From Notospermus geniculatus (Eukaryota > Nemertea > Pilidiophora > Heteronemertea > Lineidae), in the NCBI GenBank assembly GCA_002633025.1, contig NMRB01000534.1, positions 130,864 through 194,863 on the forward strand: a stretch of 64,000 nt of DNA. The letters are read 5' to 3'. How positions within the stretch are numbered: the first letter of the stretch is position 1; each line of letters begins with the position of its first letter. Positions 44,147-55,203 of this stretch are shown here, piece by piece. The position numbers and the translations under genes were made by a program. Under the pieces are notes generated by a model, which ran no database searches, had not been told where the DNA came from, and saw only the letters and a program-made list of their open reading frames with translations.

Positions 44147-44388
44147 ACAAATCCCAAATTCTCAGATCTGCGCACTTCCGCCGAAATCGAAAACACAACC
44201 TCGACCTGAAACCAGCTGACGTGACGCAATCCACGATTCAGCAATGGTCAACTCTGACGCAACGTTGTCGAAGTCACTATCGTGGGGTTCTCTGCATCAC
44301 GTCATTCAGTTTCAGACTGAGGTTGTGTTTGCGATTTTGGCGGAAGTGCGCAGATCTTTCTCGTTTACGTCAATTTGGGATTTGTCTA
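44147..44388. mobile_element. CTCAAATTGACGTAAACG element, copy 4 with extended ends
   Basis: It is opposite in orientation to the other copies, and the inverted ends reach gacaaatcccaaatt / aatttgggatttgtc. It probably shows the true termini of the family. Confidence 0.72.
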
Positions 44389-44489
44389 TTGAATCGGATT
44401 TTTTCATCAGGGCCGAAACCACAGCATGGAAGCTAGAGGCCATCTCAAGCTACTCATGTTCCTGATGGGGTCTTTATTTGCCCTTGCAA

Positions 44490-44629
44490 AAGTTCTAGGT
44501 ACAAGGCACCATAGTTTATTGTACCTTGCTATGGATGTGAAAACCCAGGGATGACGATTAAACCCATTTGGCACAGGCTGGATTCAAACCCTACGTGGAC
44601 ATATAACCACTAGGCTATCAGGGATCCTC
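44490..44629 (-). mobile_element. Second, shorter tRNA-derived SINE
   Basis: On the minus strand the head GGATCCCTGATAGCCTAGTG at 44628-44609 contains an A box (TAGCCTAGTGG), and GGGTTTGAATCCAGCC at about 44590-44575 is a B box. The body after the tRNA-like part differs from the SINE at 11560-11808, so it is a different family or a decayed copy. It lies in the intron between the C1-C2B linker exon and exon 5a. Confidence 0.6.
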
Positions 44630-44744
44630 AAGCAGGTGTACTGAGTACATTTACATCCTTATGACTGTGGAAAGGTAGCTTTTGATGAAGTAACTTCCAT
44701 TCAGATTCACCAGTACCTCATGAGGACCATAACCGACTGTCTCT

Positions 44745-44877
44745 CTAGTGTTTAAAAGTATTGAAATGAAACTGACATCCAGGTCCTGACCAATTTCCCC
44801 CACAAAAGGCGTCCATTGTATAGGACCTGGTTACGATGTGCTGCCCTCTATCGTAGTTATGATCCCCAGATTCCAAA
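44745..44877 (+). repeat. Second copy of the 31145-31295 repeat
   Basis: It has the same words and orientation and ends just before the donor side of UNC13 exon 44894-45014. Confidence 0.6.
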
Positions 44878-44893
44878 GGAAATGCGTGTTTAC

Positions 44894-45014
44894 CTGATGA
44901 GTTCAAATATCTCCGGCTTGTTTCTCTCTCTAATCTTCATCCTGTCCTTCATTGCCATAATGATATTGTGAGTCTTATCCTCGGCACCATGCTTTGAGCT
45001 TTTTTCAGCAGCCC
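44894..45014 (-). CDS. unc13: UNC13 exon: C1-C2B linker, first part
   Basis: A 121-nt exon, phase 1 to 2 (acceptor CTTCAG, donor GTAAAC). It encodes [20 protein letters not shown], then [20 protein letters not shown]. This is the basic helical linker that joins C1 to C2B in Munc13-1, with near-identical wording. It is followed by one of two alternative exons (41856-41962 or 40358-40464) that both accept phase 2. Confidence 0.96.
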
Positions 45015-45148
45015 CTGAAGAAAACAGGCAAAATAAAGATATCTATGACGATGAAGTGTTGCTATGTGGACATGCTAGGATGGAGTGATGGAAGGAAGGA
45101 TGGAGGGAAGAATTGATGCCATTCAAGTTATATGACCAATTACCAAAC

Positions 45149-45657
45149 TACAGTACTTTGCACAACTGACCTACCTTCCTCACCGCATAAAGTCCGGCAA
45201 CATCTAACTACGACCCAATGGAATGCGGAAGTCATGTAATGTGGCAGAGCTTCGCGATTTTTAATCATGCCTGTCGACCATTTGTGGTCATTCCCCAATT
45301 GTTTGCGCTGTGCACCGGTTATTCAAGAGCTGCGTGTGATTAAAGGTCCGTAGAAAATCCAACTATCAATTTCCTATTAACTTCCGCATTCCATTGGGCC
45401 GTAGTTAGATGTTGCCAGACTTTACTATCTGTGTACCACATGCATTGTCATGCGCATATCATCCTTGTATTTTCGCACATGTTGCACGTCACTTTGGAAG
45501 GCACGCAGTGAAGACGTAACGTCATTCGCGCGTGGTGCGTGGAGGTCATGCGGAAAAGACGCATGAAGTGCCTGTACGCAATTAAGTGCAGCATACCTTC
45601 CATTTGACGTAGGCAGAAGTATGCGGATAAGGGTATGTCAATTGTCTCCATACTGTA
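45149..45657. mobile_element. CAATTGACCT element, copy 5, split by another element
   Basis: The outer ends tacagtactttgcacaactg and tcaattgtctccatactgta belong to this family. The left arm is cut near 45187 by an AAGTCTGGCAACATCT element (to about 45425), after which family sequence resumes (gtgtaccacatgcattgtca). Confidence 0.75.
45186..45426. mobile_element. AAGTCYGGCAACATCT inverted-repeat element, inserted copy
   Basis: Ends aaagtccggcaacatctaac and gttagatgttgccagacttt are inverted over more than 40 bp and include aatggaatgcggaagt. It has inserted into the CAATTGACCT element at 45149-45657, which shows the order of events. The sister copy is at 36315-36553. Confidence 0.78.
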
Positions 45658-45815
45658 CTATAGAAGTTGTATGCATTCATTTTGCAGTGTTAGAACTTCT
45701 GGGACCATTAGGTTGGGGTGGTGTAATGGAAACATCAGTGTCAATCACCAAGGAGGTCACGGGTTTGTCCCTCCCCAAGCTCTCCTCGACATCATATTCG
45801 CCTCCATTTACTTAC

Positions 45816-46035
45816 TCTGTAGGCAGTCAGCATTCAAGAGATCTTTACACTTTTCGTGACACTTGACACCACACTCCGTACACCGCACGCCTTGCCTTGC
45901 CAATCCCCATAACAAACCCTCGCATTCGAAGCAGTACGTCGGTGAAGTTGCTGTCCATATCACAAAGTTGTGGGGAGTTGTGCTGGATATTGGGTAAATG
46001 AGGGCCTGAAGTGTCTTTTTGTACACGTGCATTTT
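45816..46035 (-). CDS. unc13: UNC13 exon: complete C1 domain
   Basis: A 220-nt exon, phase 0 to 1 (acceptor CTTTCCAG, donor GTAAGT). It encodes [17 protein letters not shown] followed by a full C1 zinc finger. The signature H-X12-C-X2-C-X13-C-X2-C-X4-H-X2-C-X7-C is intact from [14 protein letters not shown] to LLNADC, so all eight zinc ligands are present. The first His is the equivalent of the Munc13-1 His whose mutation abolishes phorbol ester binding. In this family C1 binds diacylglycerol and brings the protein to the plasma membrane. The domain is held on one exon. Confidence 0.98.
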
Positions 46036-46115
46036 CTGGAAAGGAAAATGGCGAGATTTAAGCTTTGATTCAAAGTTTTTGGCTAAGTATTATCTTAACT
46101 TAGTCACTTCTGGGA

Positions 46116-46212
46116 AATCACTTCATTCACTTCTGGGATCTCTACTAGAAAGTGCCTGAGGAAGATCCCGGTTGGGGTCGAAAACTTGCGAAATTCGGAG
46201 ACGACTTTATGT
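46116..46212 (+). mobile_element. Hairpin-tail element, copy 6, without tail
   Basis: Only the 3' arm is present (ctagaaagtgcctgaggaag to gagacgactttatg) and the conserved tail is missing. The flanking repeats of 21 bp match at 19 positions (46095-46115 and 46213-46233). It ends up about 80 bases upstream of the C1-exon acceptor (exon starts at 46035, read leftward), close to the expected branch-point region. Confidence 0.75.
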
Positions 46213-46529
46213 TTAACTTAATCACTTCTTGGAATAAAATAACCATCAATTTTTTGTGATTCAGTGATGGGAAAAATGAATCCCAGTCAATTGGAAATTG
46301 ATCATACATGAGCCTATCATCTTTCACAGAGGACAGTGAACTCCATACAGCTCAAAGAAGATTTATCCTTCAACATTTAAGCCATTTTTATGTCAATTCA
46401 ACTTGAACTTTGTTGCAAGAAAAATCTGAGAACCCTGGAAGAATGTTGATGAATGGATGGTATTCCGACTGGAAGTACGATAATCTCAAATAATCTCAAT
46501 TTGAAGGGAACATATCATACTAAAATTCG

Positions 46530-46705
46530 AGAAACTTGCCGCCAAACTTGGTATGCACAAGCAGACGGACATGGGAAGTGTCCTTACGAAGCCCGAAATA
46601 TCAAGATATTAATGAAAATAACAATGCTGTTTAGGCCTTTTTTGGCCTTTTGACGTCGCCGAGATTGCTGTCACGTCATCCGTGACGTCGGCAACATCAT
46701 GTGCG
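46530..46705. repeat. GACGTTGCCGACGTCACAGATGACG dispersed repeat, copy 2
   Basis: The inverted counterpart of 27753-27935. It ends 113 bases past the donor of exon 46818-46895, in the short intron before the C1 exon. Confidence 0.62.
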
Positions 46706-46817
46706 ACGGTCGTACGGGTATGACGTCATTATGTCCCCAAGGCGCTCCTAATGACGTGCATCTCGCATCAGTTCCACCACTGAACGGGAATTGCCTAGTT
46801 TTACAAACGTGTCTTAC

Positions 46818-46895
46818 CAGTTCTTCATCATTCAATGACTGCCTTGCGACCATGGCTGATGGGACTCCAGCATTCCGCTTGGATACGGCCATAGT
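46818..46895 (-). CDS. unc13: UNC13 exon: segment just before C1
   Basis: A 78-nt exon in phase 0-0 (acceptor TTTTTATCAG, donor GTAAGA). It reads TMAVSKRNAGVPSAMV, then ARQSLNDEEL, and continues directly into [10 protein letters not shown] of the C1 exon. The same arrangement is known in Munc13-1 (…TMA-KRNAG…LNDEEL-K-HVYKKTL). An ATG is the second codon, so an alternative promoter here could start a short isoform. I see no clear promoter, so this is only a possibility. Confidence 0.93.
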
Positions 46896-48051
46896 CTGAT
46901 AAAAAGAGAAAAAGATGTGGATGACAAGGTATCAGAAATGTAACATTTTCATTAAAAGAATATGTGCAAGAAAGAAGGTTTCAAAAGTTACATACTTACT
47001 TCTGATGTTAAAAGAATGGTTAGAAGTCCGTCAGATACCACACAAGTGGTTGAAATCAAAAAAATAAATCACCCATATTTACTTCAATGAAAGAATGGCC
47101 TGAGTAAAAAATTTACCCAAATTATTTAAACTTCAATCAAAGAATGACCTCATCAAATCATTTTAGATTGAATACTCAAATAAATAGTTTCAAGACAAAA
47201 ATTTGAAATAAATCTTCACATTAACACTGTGAGTGCTAGTGTATTCTCGTGTTCTTATGGACATTCACTGGTATCTTAGAAACACAACTGAACTCCCGAC
47301 AGATTTTGCCAGAAAATTTGTTTCTAAGTTACACATATCGAACAGTGATTTCTTTCATATTCTTCACTTTTCAGCCGTTTAGATCTCATAATTCAGTTGC
47401 TAAGCATTGGTAATGCACTTAGCTTTCGAGGTGTGTCAGTGTCACGGTGGCATGAAAAACAAATGATCTTGTTAATAGAATGACATGACTGGCACTCAAA
47501 GTGTTAATCAGACAAAAGCAATTTGGTATTTCAAATTCAAATTCCATTGTGATTTCATCGATATTTCAATCCCACACTCATCAATTCTACATGTAACTCA
47601 TGAACTTACTTTTTTGGCACCCGCCTCAATAATTATCTGAATACGGTCATAAAACGCACAACTGACTGAGTAGAATTTCTCATGGAATGCACTTAAATTA
47701 CATGTATGATTAGTGCATATTACATGTATTACCCAACAACACGTTTTAATTCAGACTCAAAGTACCAGTAGGCTAAAGATTCGATGACACCATATAAAAC
47801 GTTTAATTTGTTTTTACTCTATGTATAGTAACCAATGTAAAAGAAAGATATTGATATTCTTTGTAACTGATATAGCTAACACGGTTTATATCTAACTCTA
47901 TGGCATGCATAAGTCCCATAAGATATATGGAATACAAAAAGTATTACAGGAAGATGCCATTGTCTACAAAAGCATATTCCGTGAGCGAGCTCTACGAGAG
48001 AGTCAACGACATGACTTGAAAATGTGTTCTGGGTTGAATAAGGAGAGATAT

Positions 48052-48174
48052 TGGGTCATATGAATAAAGACTAGCATATGCTTTTACTTCAGATTTGTAC
48101 AGCGTTGCCTAGTGCATTTGTATTGCAAAATTCAAGTAAAAGCATTTACTTGTCTTTATTCATATGACCCATTC
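48052..48174. mobile_element. TGGGTCATATGAATAAAGAC hairpin
   Basis: Arms ttgggtcatatgaataaaga and tctttattcatatgacccat are inverted, with gcatatgcttttact / agtaaaagcattt inside. It is 123 bp long and one copy was seen. Confidence 0.65.
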
Positions 48175-48514
48175 TTAATTCCAGCACAAATCTCATTAGT
48201 TGTCTCAATCTCTTCATCATTGGATCCATCCAAAATATATAATCCTACATTCAAAATCTTTTATACACATCCTCATAGTTATCTTTGTAGAAGAGTTAGA
48301 ATTACAATAGTTATGCGGCAATATCTTAGATGACTTCGTTGCAGAATTTTGTTGAAGAGGAACACTCCGTCAACAATGCCAAGGCTGCTATTGAGTCATT
48401 TTCTTCTGAAAGACAAATGTACAGTCAACCCGCAAAGGTATGTGAGTGTCCCCACCTATTACAGTGATATCTCAGGGTCCTAACTGCAGAGTCAGTTAAC
48501 TGGACAATGAATTT

Positions 48515-48688
48515 AATAGGAGCTGTCAGTAAGTTGACCAATAGGTGTCACTACGGCCAAATTCAATGCATATAGCGGACCCATTCATTCTTGATCGAGC
48601 ACCAATCACGTGGATTTTCCTGTGTATTGGTCCACGCTAGAACTTTGCTGCCATCTTTTGGCAATATGCACGGCTGACTGCTCCTATT
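48515..48688. mobile_element. AATAGGAGCAGTCAG element, copy 2
   Basis: The ends are aataggagctgtcag and ctgactgctcctatt. I count only a handful of differences from 12538-12709 over 172 bases. Confidence 0.8.
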
Positions 48689-48955
48689 AGCTCACATCAC
48701 AAATGCCCTCTGTGGAGATCTTAAGAATCTTACAGGGTGTCCATAAAAGTCTCCCCATATTTTCTGGGGACCAGGTTGTGCAATGTCCCATTGCCTTTTT
48801 AAACCTGGTTCCCACTAGATTTTAAGGCCTTTGGGACAATCTGTGGAGCCCTCCAATTGTGTTTGGTCAACATGATTTGATCAGATATTTGATTGTCTCT
48901 TCAACCGCATACAGTAATCCTGGTCAATGTAATTAATTTAGTATCCTTTGGTCTC

Positions 48956-49180
48956 GGTACGTAAAAGTCGTCTCCGAATTTCACGAATTTTCGACCCCAA
49001 TTGGGGTCTTCCTCAGGCACTTTCTAGTAGAGATCCCAGAAGTAACATTTTTGCTTCTGGGATCTCTACTAGAAAGTGCCTGAGGAAGACCCCGGTTGGG
49101 GTTGAAAATTCGTGAGATTCGGAGACGACTTTTACGTATCGTACCATTTTGTGTGTCGTTCTTGTGCTCTATGTTGGATA
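48956..49180 (+). mobile_element. Hairpin-tail element, copy 7
   Basis: The arms are complete and nearly perfect around a short loop at about 49041-49050, and the tail ends tctatgttggata. The 12-bp direct repeats are tcctttggtctc (48944-48955) and tccattggtctc (49181-49192), with one mismatch. Confidence 0.87.
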
Positions 49181-49503
49181 TCCATTGGTCTCCAGCATCA
49201 AATCACAGAATACAAGGCAGGGACATGAAAATTGGGTATATGTAGATCATAAGATCAAATTTATGAACCTTTGCGGGTCAACTGAATATCTGATATTACA
49301 CTGGAGGAGCACGATGAAACCTCAGGTCTTGATCACATCAAAAATCCAAGTCGAAAAGTCCCCAAGTAACAACTTAAAAGTGCATTGGCATGACCCATCA
49401 AAATTGGAATTGCTCTCATGAGGCCCTTTGGAATATCATTAGAAACATGGAATTTCATAGAAATTGAATTTGACAGAAATGGCTGCATGAGAGCTTGCAA
49501 TGT

Positions 49504-49753
49504 CAATCTTGTACCCAGAGCTTAGTTACGCTCAGCCGAGGTTGAAGGTCGCCACACTAATCTCTGGAGACGGCTACGGACTACTCAGTTCAAGGTTTCC
49601 AAGGCACGTGTGTTACACACGACGCGGCGCATGAATATAAATGTATGCTAATTTTTTACCACTTCACCCATGAAATGGCCAGCCGTCTCCAGAGATTAGT
49701 GGAGCGACCTACAACCTCGGCCCGAGCGTAATGAATCTCTGGGTACGAGATTG
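49504..49753. mobile_element. CAATCTCGTACCCAGAGATTAG element, copy 2
   Basis: A 250-bp version with arms caatcttgtacccagagctt and aatctctgggtacgagattg, sharing tttccaaggca and gcgcatgaatat with copy 1. It probably shows the basic form of the family. Confidence 0.75.
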
Positions 49754-50332
49754 TCGTAATGTTAGAACAGTGTTGAAAGAACGTTGTCAACTGCTCTACT
49801 TGAGAGCAGAAATCAACATCAACACATAAAGTGTAGCTCATTTGATGGGACTTGCCATTTTCATCTTATAGCCTCAGGAATAAACAAATTTAGAATTCAA
49901 TATGAAATACCGGTAAGTATTGTCACCCCAGAGAAAGCTAGGTATCATCTTGCTAACCTCCAAAAAATTTCAACCTGCTGGAAACTTTAACTACAGCGCA
50001 GTGCGCACACAGAAGAAGTAAACCAATATATTCAAGCCAGTAACAAACACATGACTGAAAGATGAATTGTGGAGTCAACTAAAGCCTAATGAATCATATA
50101 ACTCAAGAACATCGATCTATAGGTACAAATACGTCACAAAAATCAGTCATTTCAACATCAGAGATGGTGTCAAAAAGTGAAAAGACCCGAAACATGCTGA
50201 GTGTGTTACATATATAGCTATGTTTTGAGAAAGGGAGGGACGTTCCCCGAGAAAGGGAAGTTCAATCACAATGTTGATGTTTACTTGGAATGATGCCTTT
50301 TCTAATCACCCAAAGTTTGGTTCATGCGTTCT

Positions 50333-50785
50333 GAGAACATCAGGGGTTTTCCGTGCTCCCTCCCTTGTGCGGTGACGAAGGGAGCGAGAGCTACATGTAT
50401 AAGAACCCCTCATGTTCTTAAGATGGGTGGAGTGTCCACCGCTTTGATGATTTGAAGGATCAATTACTGTTCATATCCAGGTCAATTAGAAGACAGGATA
50501 AAAGAAGATGAAGAGCTTTTTGATGAGTTTGTTGCAACCTGTGTTGCCTTGATATCATTGCAAGGTTGTATACTAAATTGCAGAGTGAGAAGACATGATT
50601 GCAGATTAAGAGAGGGTGTTCTTGAACGACAGGTAAGCGTAAAGAAATGAGATGTAGCACCAATGACTGTTTAGTCCATCCTGAGAACATGAGGGGTTCT
50701 TAGTGCCCGCTCCCTTCGTCACCACACACGTGTGCGGTGACGAAGGGAGCGAGCCTTAAGAACCCCTCACGTTCTCAGGATGGTT
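50333..50785. repeat. Two similar hairpins flanking 250 bp
   Basis: The left hairpin (about 50333-50425) and the right one (about 50680-50783) both contain gaacatgaggggttctta-like ends and cggtgacgaagggagcgag. The right hairpin is almost perfect (ctgagaac ... gttctcag) around cacacgtgtg. The spacing suggests a composite unit or two insertions. Confidence 0.65.
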
Positions 50786-51541
50786 TAGTCAGTCAAAGAC
50801 TAGCCGAGAAGCAAGTGGACAGGTAGGAACACCTTAACATTGTCATTTCAGTGTTGCTTCGGTACTGCTTTGGTGCTAGTGCCAGTACCAGTTCGGTGTC
50901 ATTCCAGTGCTATCCAGAAACAATGAGGTCATGCCAGTGTCATTTTGGTAATCAACTTTACTTAGAAGTTGAAACATTGGGGTGTGACAGGTTTACCATG
51001 ACTAAAACAATGTGATATATCATACGGTACCTCACATTTTTGTAAACTGGTGCTAGATTGTACAGTTTTGCAATATCTTGATACCAACAGGCATAACCTA
51101 AGAAAGGATACTCACCACTGATCTGTGAGCTGCAGCATTTGCTTTGAAAATGTGCACATTATGACATAACACTACAACATTTCAGAACGTGTGTCTGTGT
51201 TCGGTTTTTATCTGGACCAACTTTGATCGACAAGATGTGCCAGAAGTACAAGGCCGATCAGGAAATATTATTTTTCATTTTTCTTCTAATTTTTCTATCA
51301 TTTTTCTTCTAATAAGATTCCCCCACCCCATAAAGACCCCATTTGATTTTGGTCAGTGCTTTTTAGCCTTCTACTCCCCAAAATACCCATGAGTATAGCT
51401 TTGGGTGTATGGTATATACAGCTGAAATATTTTTTTCTTGCTGGAGAGATGTGATGCAGGACTTTACAACAGTATTAAGTTCCATTTGAATCACATTGTG
51501 TCCCTACAAGCACTGAGTTTACATACACCAAAATCACAATT

Positions 51542-51786
51542 GTAAAGCTAGGAATCCACTGCTGATTTTCTGCATTGCGACTTGCTTTGCAACCTGCTAC
51601 CTGCGATTGAATACGATCGCAAGGAACTGACACCGGTTGCCGACCGATTGCCGACTGAAATTGACCACATCTTTGCCATTGGTGGAAATCACGTCTAGCG
51701 AGTCCACTACGGCGATCGAGTGCCCAGTTGCAAAGCAAGTCGCAACAGAAAATCAGGTTGAAAATCAATGGTGGATTCCTAGCTTA
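51542..51786. mobile_element. AAAGCTAGGAATCCAC element, copy 2
   Basis: The ends gtaaagctaggaatccactg and gtggattcctagctta are inverted. It is in the opposite orientation to copy 1 and the central words are shared. ORFs read through it are by-products of the repeat. Confidence 0.75.
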
Positions 51787-52523
51787 AGGCCACAGAGACC
51801 TGGTTTTGCTCCTCCAACATCGTCAGATTAAAAGCAACAGTTTCAAGACTTCAAATTGAATTGACCAGCACCAACAGAACTTAGAACTGCGATTTTGGTG
51901 TACAAACAAACTTTTTACATATGAAATACATGTAACAAGTACATCACAATGAATTCATAGCAAATCCAGTGAATGCAACTAGACAGAGTGAAGATCTGAC
52001 TAAGAAAATCGCTCGAGCATGTTTCGGGTCAACAAACGCCTAACACTATATCGGGAGAAATGTGTCTTGCCCAGAGAAAAATAAGCAACAAATTGAATAT
52101 AACTGAGTATAGTAGTGCTATAAAGATGATCAAAATAATGAAAACTGCTTAGAAAGCAGAGTGTAACTCCCCAAAAGGCAAGTCTCGTGGATGTACTGTT
52201 TATTTATGTTACACGCACGACTCTGCCTATGGAGAGTAGCTTGATGCAAAGATAAAGGGGAGATACCTTCATGACCTGTGACCGTCGGGGAATAAAGCAA
52301 GAAATAGATGATTAGTAGGCATCGTTTATCACTGATGTCTAACTTTGCTATTAAAATCCCTGCAAGGAACTCATTTCAATATGAAGTAATGACTAACTTG
52401 CTGCAGCAAATTGCAGATTACGCATGAAATATATGAGGATTTGTATACAAACAGTCTTTACAAAGAAACTTAAAATGAAATTACAGTATTCTATAAACTA
52501 TTTAACAAGGTTAATAGGCATGA

Positions 52524-52922
52524 AATTAGTGAGGTTTCGCAAAGCCGACGAAACACGAAGTACGAAATACGAAATTGGACTTCACTTCCATGATGTAATG
52601 TATATCAGGGGTTGGTTGGTACCACAAATGTCCCTGCTGCAGTGCGTCTTTTGGCATATCATGTACGACCGAGAGAGTTATGGTGCATCTTGAACTTTTA
52701 AATTTCCACTTCGTATCTACGAAGTGGAAACGAACGATAAATTTCAAAGTTTAACATACACCGTAACTCTATCCGTTTAACATCATACGCTAAAAGACGC
52801 TCTTGCAGCAGGCGATATTTGTGGTACCAACCATCTCCTGAAATACATTACGTCATGGAAATGAAGTCCAATTTCGTATTTCGTACTTCGTGTTTCGTCA
52901 GATTTGCGAAACCTCACTATTA
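52524..52922. mobile_element. TTAGTGAGGTTTCGCAAA foldback, copy 2
   Basis: It has the same layout as 34693-35087, with arms attagtgaggtttcgcaaag and tttgcgaaacctcactatta. The two copies agree over most of their length. Confidence 0.78.
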
Positions 52923-53920
52923 ACTCATAATCATCCTACTCTAAAGAAACAGATTCTCTCATTTTACATCAGTCAGCAGTTGTAAGCCATAAAGCAGCCG
53001 TATAGAACCTTTTTTTTCATGAACTGAAATGGCTAACATTCACTATAAGCCTTAAAGAAAGCCTACTTTTTGACTCTACATGAAGCAAGAGACAATTTTT
53101 ATTGTGAGCGTCTCATTCTCAATTTCAAGCACCCAATAAACATAAAGAAATCTACCAGCAGCATAACCATGAGTATCATTACAGAGATATGTTTTTGCTG
53201 TTATTCCAACTAAAAAGAATCGTTATTGAAATATTTTTATACTTTCACATTTAATCAACTGTTTTTTCCCTAGAACTAACGAAGCAGCCATCGCTTCCTA
53301 GCTAACACCAGAAAACAATACATTAATAAAGAGAGGGATCCATTTTGAAACAGAACTGGGTGCTACACAGGAATTTATCACATAAAACCTAGTACAAGCA
53401 AAACCTATTAGGAAAAGGGATAAGTTATAAAAAATTGACTACATATTCCGTGTATAATTTATTGCAAAATAATGGCATCATTTGTTTCATGGAAGCGAAG
53501 TGAGATTTATGGCATTGCAGTGTAACGGTAAAATAAGATTTTTTATCGTCTGTAGTCTCATCTCTCTCGGATCATCGTTGAGCTCCCCCCAATAAGTGAT
53601 GGTGTCTGTATAGTACATTCTGCCTTGTGGAGATTATTTTTTCCTAATAGAGTTACACACCAGTATCCAGGTTACAGGCTCTGTTTGCCCGGTTTCCATG
53701 GTTTTCAACGGTTGTAACATGAACAGGCCTAAGAGGCCTATTTTCTTCTTCCGGTTAAACAAACATATAAGTCAATAATAAACAGATGAACTGATGTTAA
53801 AATAGAGCTTTTCTGAAGAATCAACTGCTTTGAAAAATATACAAGATTTTGATTAACCCATTTTTTCCAGAAAGCCAGAAGTTGATAAAGATTTTATCAA
53901 GTTGCCGAATAGCCAACTGT

Positions 53921-54110
53921 GTGGCGGTCTAGGAAAACCCATCGGAAGTCCTTGAGTGATCAACAAGGGTTGTTAGATTGCCTGTGCATTGATCTGCTAC
54001 TGTTCACCCGTTACGTACTACATTTAAGCTATTGAAATGTGTGGGTTCACCAAGGCCATTAACACTTTCCTCAAACGCGACTTCCGACGGGTTTTCCCAG
54101 ACCGCCTCAC
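53921..54110. mobile_element. GGTCTAGGAAAACCC inverted-repeat element, intact copy with aactgt duplication
   Basis: It runs from gtggcggtctaggaaaaccc to gggttttcccagaccgcctc and is flanked by aactgt on both sides (53915-53920 and 54111-54116). It is about 190 bp long, opposite in orientation to the copy at 28107, and lies in the 16.3-kb intron. Confidence 0.78.
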
Positions 54111-54614
54111 AACTGTTTAGACAAGACTGTGCCTGTAAACAAATTTCTTCCATGATGTTGAGCTCAATGTATGGTTTTACTTGAAACACCAAACTAAACT
54201 GTATTTTTTCCCCACTATTTTCCATTTATGGGATCAAAGAATATATCCCTTATAAAGTCAATTCGATTGCGCTGTGTGTGACTTTTTCATCCAAATTAAA
54301 TTTGCTATGGCTAAAAATCACGGCCATAGAACATTACAGCACTGTAAAATGCCCTTGGGATGTATATATATCGTGCACACTGAGTCAATAAAAAAATACG
54401 CATTGAAATAATATACTATGAGAAACATTAGAACTACACAAAGCGAACAATGCGAGAGGGGTGAATATGTTATATGGATCGAGACACGCCAACTTTTTCA
54501 AATACCATGTAGTCAATGCATTTCTGCTAGCAGAAAGTTTCAATGCTTGATGTGGCTTCACTAGTTCAAAGTAAAAGTACACACAAGGGTACACCAAAAA
54601 TGTCTTCGGTCTTC

Positions 54615-54768
54615 TAAAGCGGCCCATACACGTTCAATATTATTGCACAATATGAGGACCAAAATGGGCAATATTATTGCCAATCTTTCTTCCACCCATC
54701 ATGCCAGAAGCACATGCCCCTATTTTGGGCCCCATATTGAGCAATAATATTGATTGTGTATGGCCCGC
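54615..54768. mobile_element. TTAA-flanked AATATTATTGCACAATATG element a
   Basis: A foldback of about 154 bp with ends gcggcccatacac and tgtatggcccgc; both arms carry aatattattg. It is the first of three in a row and shares the TTAA at 54769-54772 with the next. TTAA targets are typical of piggyBac-type transposons. Confidence 0.75.
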
Positions 54769-54772
54769 TTAA

Positions 54773-54926
54773 GCGGTTTTTCGACGGTACAATATTATTG
54801 CACAATATGGGGCCCAAAATGGGTGTCGTGCTTCTGGCAATGGATGGGAGAAAGACTGGCAATAATATTGCCCATTTTGATCCTCATATTGTGCAATAAT
54901 ATTGCACGTGGATGTGGATAGACCGC
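54773..54926. mobile_element. TTAA-flanked AATATTATTGCACAATATG element b
   Basis: The second unit of the chain has the same arms. Its left neighbour is TTAA and its right is TTTA (54927-54930), probably a mutated target. The middle reads gtgtcgtgcttctggcaatg, as in the sister copies. Confidence 0.72.
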
Positions 54927-54932
54927 TTTATA

Positions 54933-55083
54933 GCGGTCCTCCCATATAGAATATTATTGCACAATATGGGGCCCAAAATGAGTGTCGTGTTTCTGTCATA
55001 ATGGATGAAAGAAAGATTGGCAATAATATTGCCCATTTCGATCCTCATATTGTGCAATAATATTGCACGTCGATAGGCCACTT
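54933..55083. mobile_element. AATATTATTGCACAATATG element c
   Basis: The third unit of the chain starts gcggtcctcccatat and ends cgtcgataggcca. Its right end is less well preserved than in the other units. Confidence 0.65.
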
Positions 55084-55093
55084 GAGCAACAGG

Positions 55094-55203
55094 TGGAGCA
55101 TTCTCCCACAGCAGGATTTTTTCCACACTCCTCACTTCATCCATTCACTTGTGTGCAAGCGTATGAAGAGGAACGAGACCAAAGCCCTGCTATGGGAGGA
55201 TGC
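55094..55203. repeat. CTCCCACAGCAGG hairpin, copy 1
   Basis: About 105 bp with arms ttctcccacagcagg and ccctgctatgggagg, and shared words attcacttgtgtgcaagcg and gaacgagaccaaag. The sister copy is at 63360-63464. Confidence 0.65.

Noticed and set aside
30455-46035. A third copy of either alternative exon.
   Set aside because: I searched by eye for further matches to the [15 protein letters not shown] and [10 protein letters not shown] coding words on the minus strand and found only two of each.
54004-54225. A 73-codon minus-strand frame starting MENSGEKIQFSLVFQ.
   Set aside because: Half of it reads through the GGTCTAGGAAAACCC element at 53921-54110 and there is no acceptor or donor that fits.
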